From NCBI GenBank assembly GCA_029557025.1, contig JAKPRU010001253.1, positions 1-7,585 of the forward strand: 7,585 bases of DNA, read 5' to 3'. Of this stretch, positions 7,026 through 7,585 are shown one piece after another (within the stretch, counting starts at the first letter, position 1; the number at the start of each line of letters is the position of its first letter). A model generated the notes under the pieces. The model ran no database searches. It was not told the origin of the DNA and saw only the letters and a program-made list of their open reading frames with translations. The translations under genes and the position numbers were made by a program. The stretch comes from Candidatus Omnitrophota bacterium. Lineage in GTDB: Bacteria; Hinthialibacterota; Hinthialibacteria; Hinthialibacterales; JAKPRU01.

Positions 7026-7041
7026 TTGTGGGAACCCCCAA
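7026..7041. promoter_or_regulatory. Imperfect palindrome over the translation start region of the GntR gene
   Basis: TTGTGGGAACCCCCAA is a dyad of the type TTGnGGG-AA-CCCnCAA, with mismatches only at the n positions and a central AA. It ends three bases before the GntR ATG (7023) and covers the only Shine-Dalgarno candidate (GGGGG on the minus strand). It could be an autoregulatory operator, or an RNA hairpin limiting translation. Neither is shown. Confidence 0.3.
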
Positions 7042-7196
7042 TCCTATGATATAGCCACATTTTTCTGCTTTCCTCCGAACCCCAGAGAAAAACAGAATAT
7101 CCCCTCTTGACTTTTCCACCTTCGACTGAGTCTAAAGTTTCTCAAGCAATACGGCAAGTGTCAACCGCTGTCGGCGAAAAACAGGGCGTTTTTATG

Positions 7197-7225
7197 TTGA
7201 CATGTCGAATAGAACCGAGTACAGT
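7197..7225 (+). promoter_or_regulatory. Sigma70-type promoter for the pseudopilin gene
   Basis: A perfect -35 box TTGACA (7197-7202) is followed by an ideal 17-bp spacer and a -10 box TACAGT (7220-7225; 4 of 6 matches). Transcription would start near 7232 and reach the pseudopilin ATG at 7372 after about 140 bases. An alternative weaker pair lies about 90 bases upstream. Confidence 0.6.
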
Positions 7226-7230
7226 TCTCT

Positions 7231-7241
7231 TGGTTCCACAG
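7231..7241. promoter_or_regulatory. Candidate GntR/FadR-type operator at the pseudopilin transcription start
   Basis: TGGTTCCACAG fits the FadR-subfamily consensus TnGTnnnACnA at every fixed position except the last (G for A). It begins five bases after the -10 box of the pseudopilin promoter, where a bound repressor would block initiation. A gene for a FadR-type regulator lies divergently next door. An 11-bp degenerate match can occur by chance, so this is a suggestion. Confidence 0.35.
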
Positions 7242-7371
7242 TCAGGGTTGCTTTCCCGGCGATCAGGGCCTGTATTATCTCTTGTCTTCGTGTCCTTCTT
7301 TGGGTTTCCCTGCCGGAAAGCGCTTTTCTTTCATCGGACAGCTGTCGCTATGACCCATTCGGAGGACACAC

Positions 7372-7585
7372 ATGAAACGCTCAGCCTTCACTTTGATTGA
7401 ACTTCTGATCGTCGTGGCCATCATCGGGATTCTGGCCGCCATCGCAGTCCCGAATTTCCTCAACGCTCGGGTGAAAGCGAAAATCGCGCGCGTTTGGGGT
7501 GACTTTGACGCCCTAAAAATCGCATTGGAGACTTTCGCGCTCGACAACAACGGACGGTATCCCAACACCAACGGCACCGCCAATG
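7372..7585 (+). CDS. Pseudopilin / type II secretion GspG-like protein, 5' part only
   Basis: The first 71 residues of a gene that runs off the right edge are visible. It starts at ATG 7372 with GGAGG six bases upstream. After a short basic leader (MKRSA) comes the class III prepilin signature FTLIELLIVVAIIGILAAIAVPNFL (about 6-30), with Glu10 at the position equivalent to Glu5 of mature pilins. A prepilin peptidase would cut between Ala5 and Phe6, methylate the new N-terminus, and the hydrophobic helix would pack into a pilus or pseudopilus in the inner membrane. The residue before the cut is Ala instead of the usual Gly, which occurs in this family. The mature part (NARVKAKIARVWGDFDALKIALETFALDNNGRYP) resembles GspG and related proteins, in which the amphipathic helix leads to a 'DNGxYP' turn. 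It could be a T2SS major pseudopilin, a type IV pilin, or one of the many orphan pseudopilins of planctomycete-like bacteria; the missing C-terminus would decide. Confidence 0.88.
   Translation, partial: MKRSAFTLIELLIVVAIIGILAAIAVPNFLNARVKAKIARVWGDFDALKIALETFALDNNGRYPNTNGTAN

Larger units (their letters stand above)
7024..7371. other. Divergent intergenic region between the GntR gene and the pseudopilin gene
   Basis: This 348-bp region has no recognisable gene. It holds a strong plus-strand promoter at 7197-7225, a FadR-like operator half-match at 7231-7241, and an imperfect palindrome at 7026-7041. A second, weaker plus-strand promoter-like pair lies upstream: TTGACT (7107-7112) and TCTAAA (7131-7136), with an 18-bp spacer. 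The leader of the pseudopilin transcript would be about 140 bases long. For the minus-strand GntR gene a -10-like TATATC lies near 7050, without a clear -35. Confidence 0.5.

Noticed and set aside
7024..7119. GTG start at 7119 giving a 270-residue GntR protein
   Set aside because: There is no Shine-Dalgarno before it and the added residues look non-coding; the family's DNA-binding domain starts shortly after the ATG at 7023.
7177..7193. AAAAAC / GTTTTT hairpin before the pseudopilin promoter as a terminator
   Set aside because: The stem is A/T-rich and weak, and no plus-strand gene precedes it that would need termination.

Overview
This window looks like chromosomal DNA from a free-living bacterium of moderate GC content (just over 50% by eye). 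It holds six protein-coding genes on clear Shine-Dalgarno starts plus one at a weaker start, and I see no rRNA, tRNA, CRISPR array, transposase or other mobile-element gene. The mix of a Tat-exported Gfo/Idh/MocA oxidoreductase, a solitary FlhB cytoplasmic-domain protein, a pseudopilin whose conserved segment is preceded by Ala rather than Gly, and a FadR-type GntR regulator is reminiscent of Planctomycetota/Lentisphaerota-like or candidate phyla such as Hydrogenedentota or Sumerlaeota. That placement is an inference from gene style only.

Layout. On the left, three minus-strand genes are read toward the window edge: a short FlhB C-terminal-domain protein (834-1136), a two-repeat TPR protein (376-804) close behind it, and then the 5' end of an exported protein resembling the AMIN domain of type IV pilus/secretin proteins (1-199, GTG start). 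This last gene has its own good sigma70-type promoter (301-330) and a leader hairpin. Divergent from this group is a complete 449-residue secreted Gfo/Idh/MocA dehydrogenase (1330-2679, plus strand), which ends at an intrinsic terminator (2716-2741). Convergent with it is a very large intact minus-strand gene (2756-6058, 1100 residues) for a single-chain restriction-modification enzyme: an N-terminal PD-(D/E)xK nuclease, a gamma-type N6-adenine methyltransferase, and a type ISP-like specificity region, with no helicase between nuclease and methylase.

Upstream of the restriction-modification gene is a 248-bp spacer with a perfect 11-bp inverted repeat. It is followed by a GntR/FadR-family regulator (6307-7023, minus). 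A 348-bp divergent intergenic region separates this from the 5' end of a pseudopilin/type II secretion major-pilin-like gene (7372 to the window end, plus). That region carries a strong TTGACA-N17-TACAGT promoter pointing to the pseudopilin, with a FadR-like operator half-match right at the predicted transcription start.

How the genes fit together. The window is a patchwork of small units. The left cluster and the right-hand pseudopilin may both relate to envelope export or pilus assembly, but they lie about 6 kb apart and no link is shown. The GntR protein and the pseudopilin form a divergent pair that may be a regulator-target unit. The restriction-modification gene is a self-contained defence gene lying between the oxidoreductase and the regulator. 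The most interesting items are this compact single-chain enzyme with its paired upstream repeats, the GntR/pseudopilin pair with its operator-like sites, and the stand-alone FlhB domain whose autocleavage motif reads SPTR instead of NPTH.
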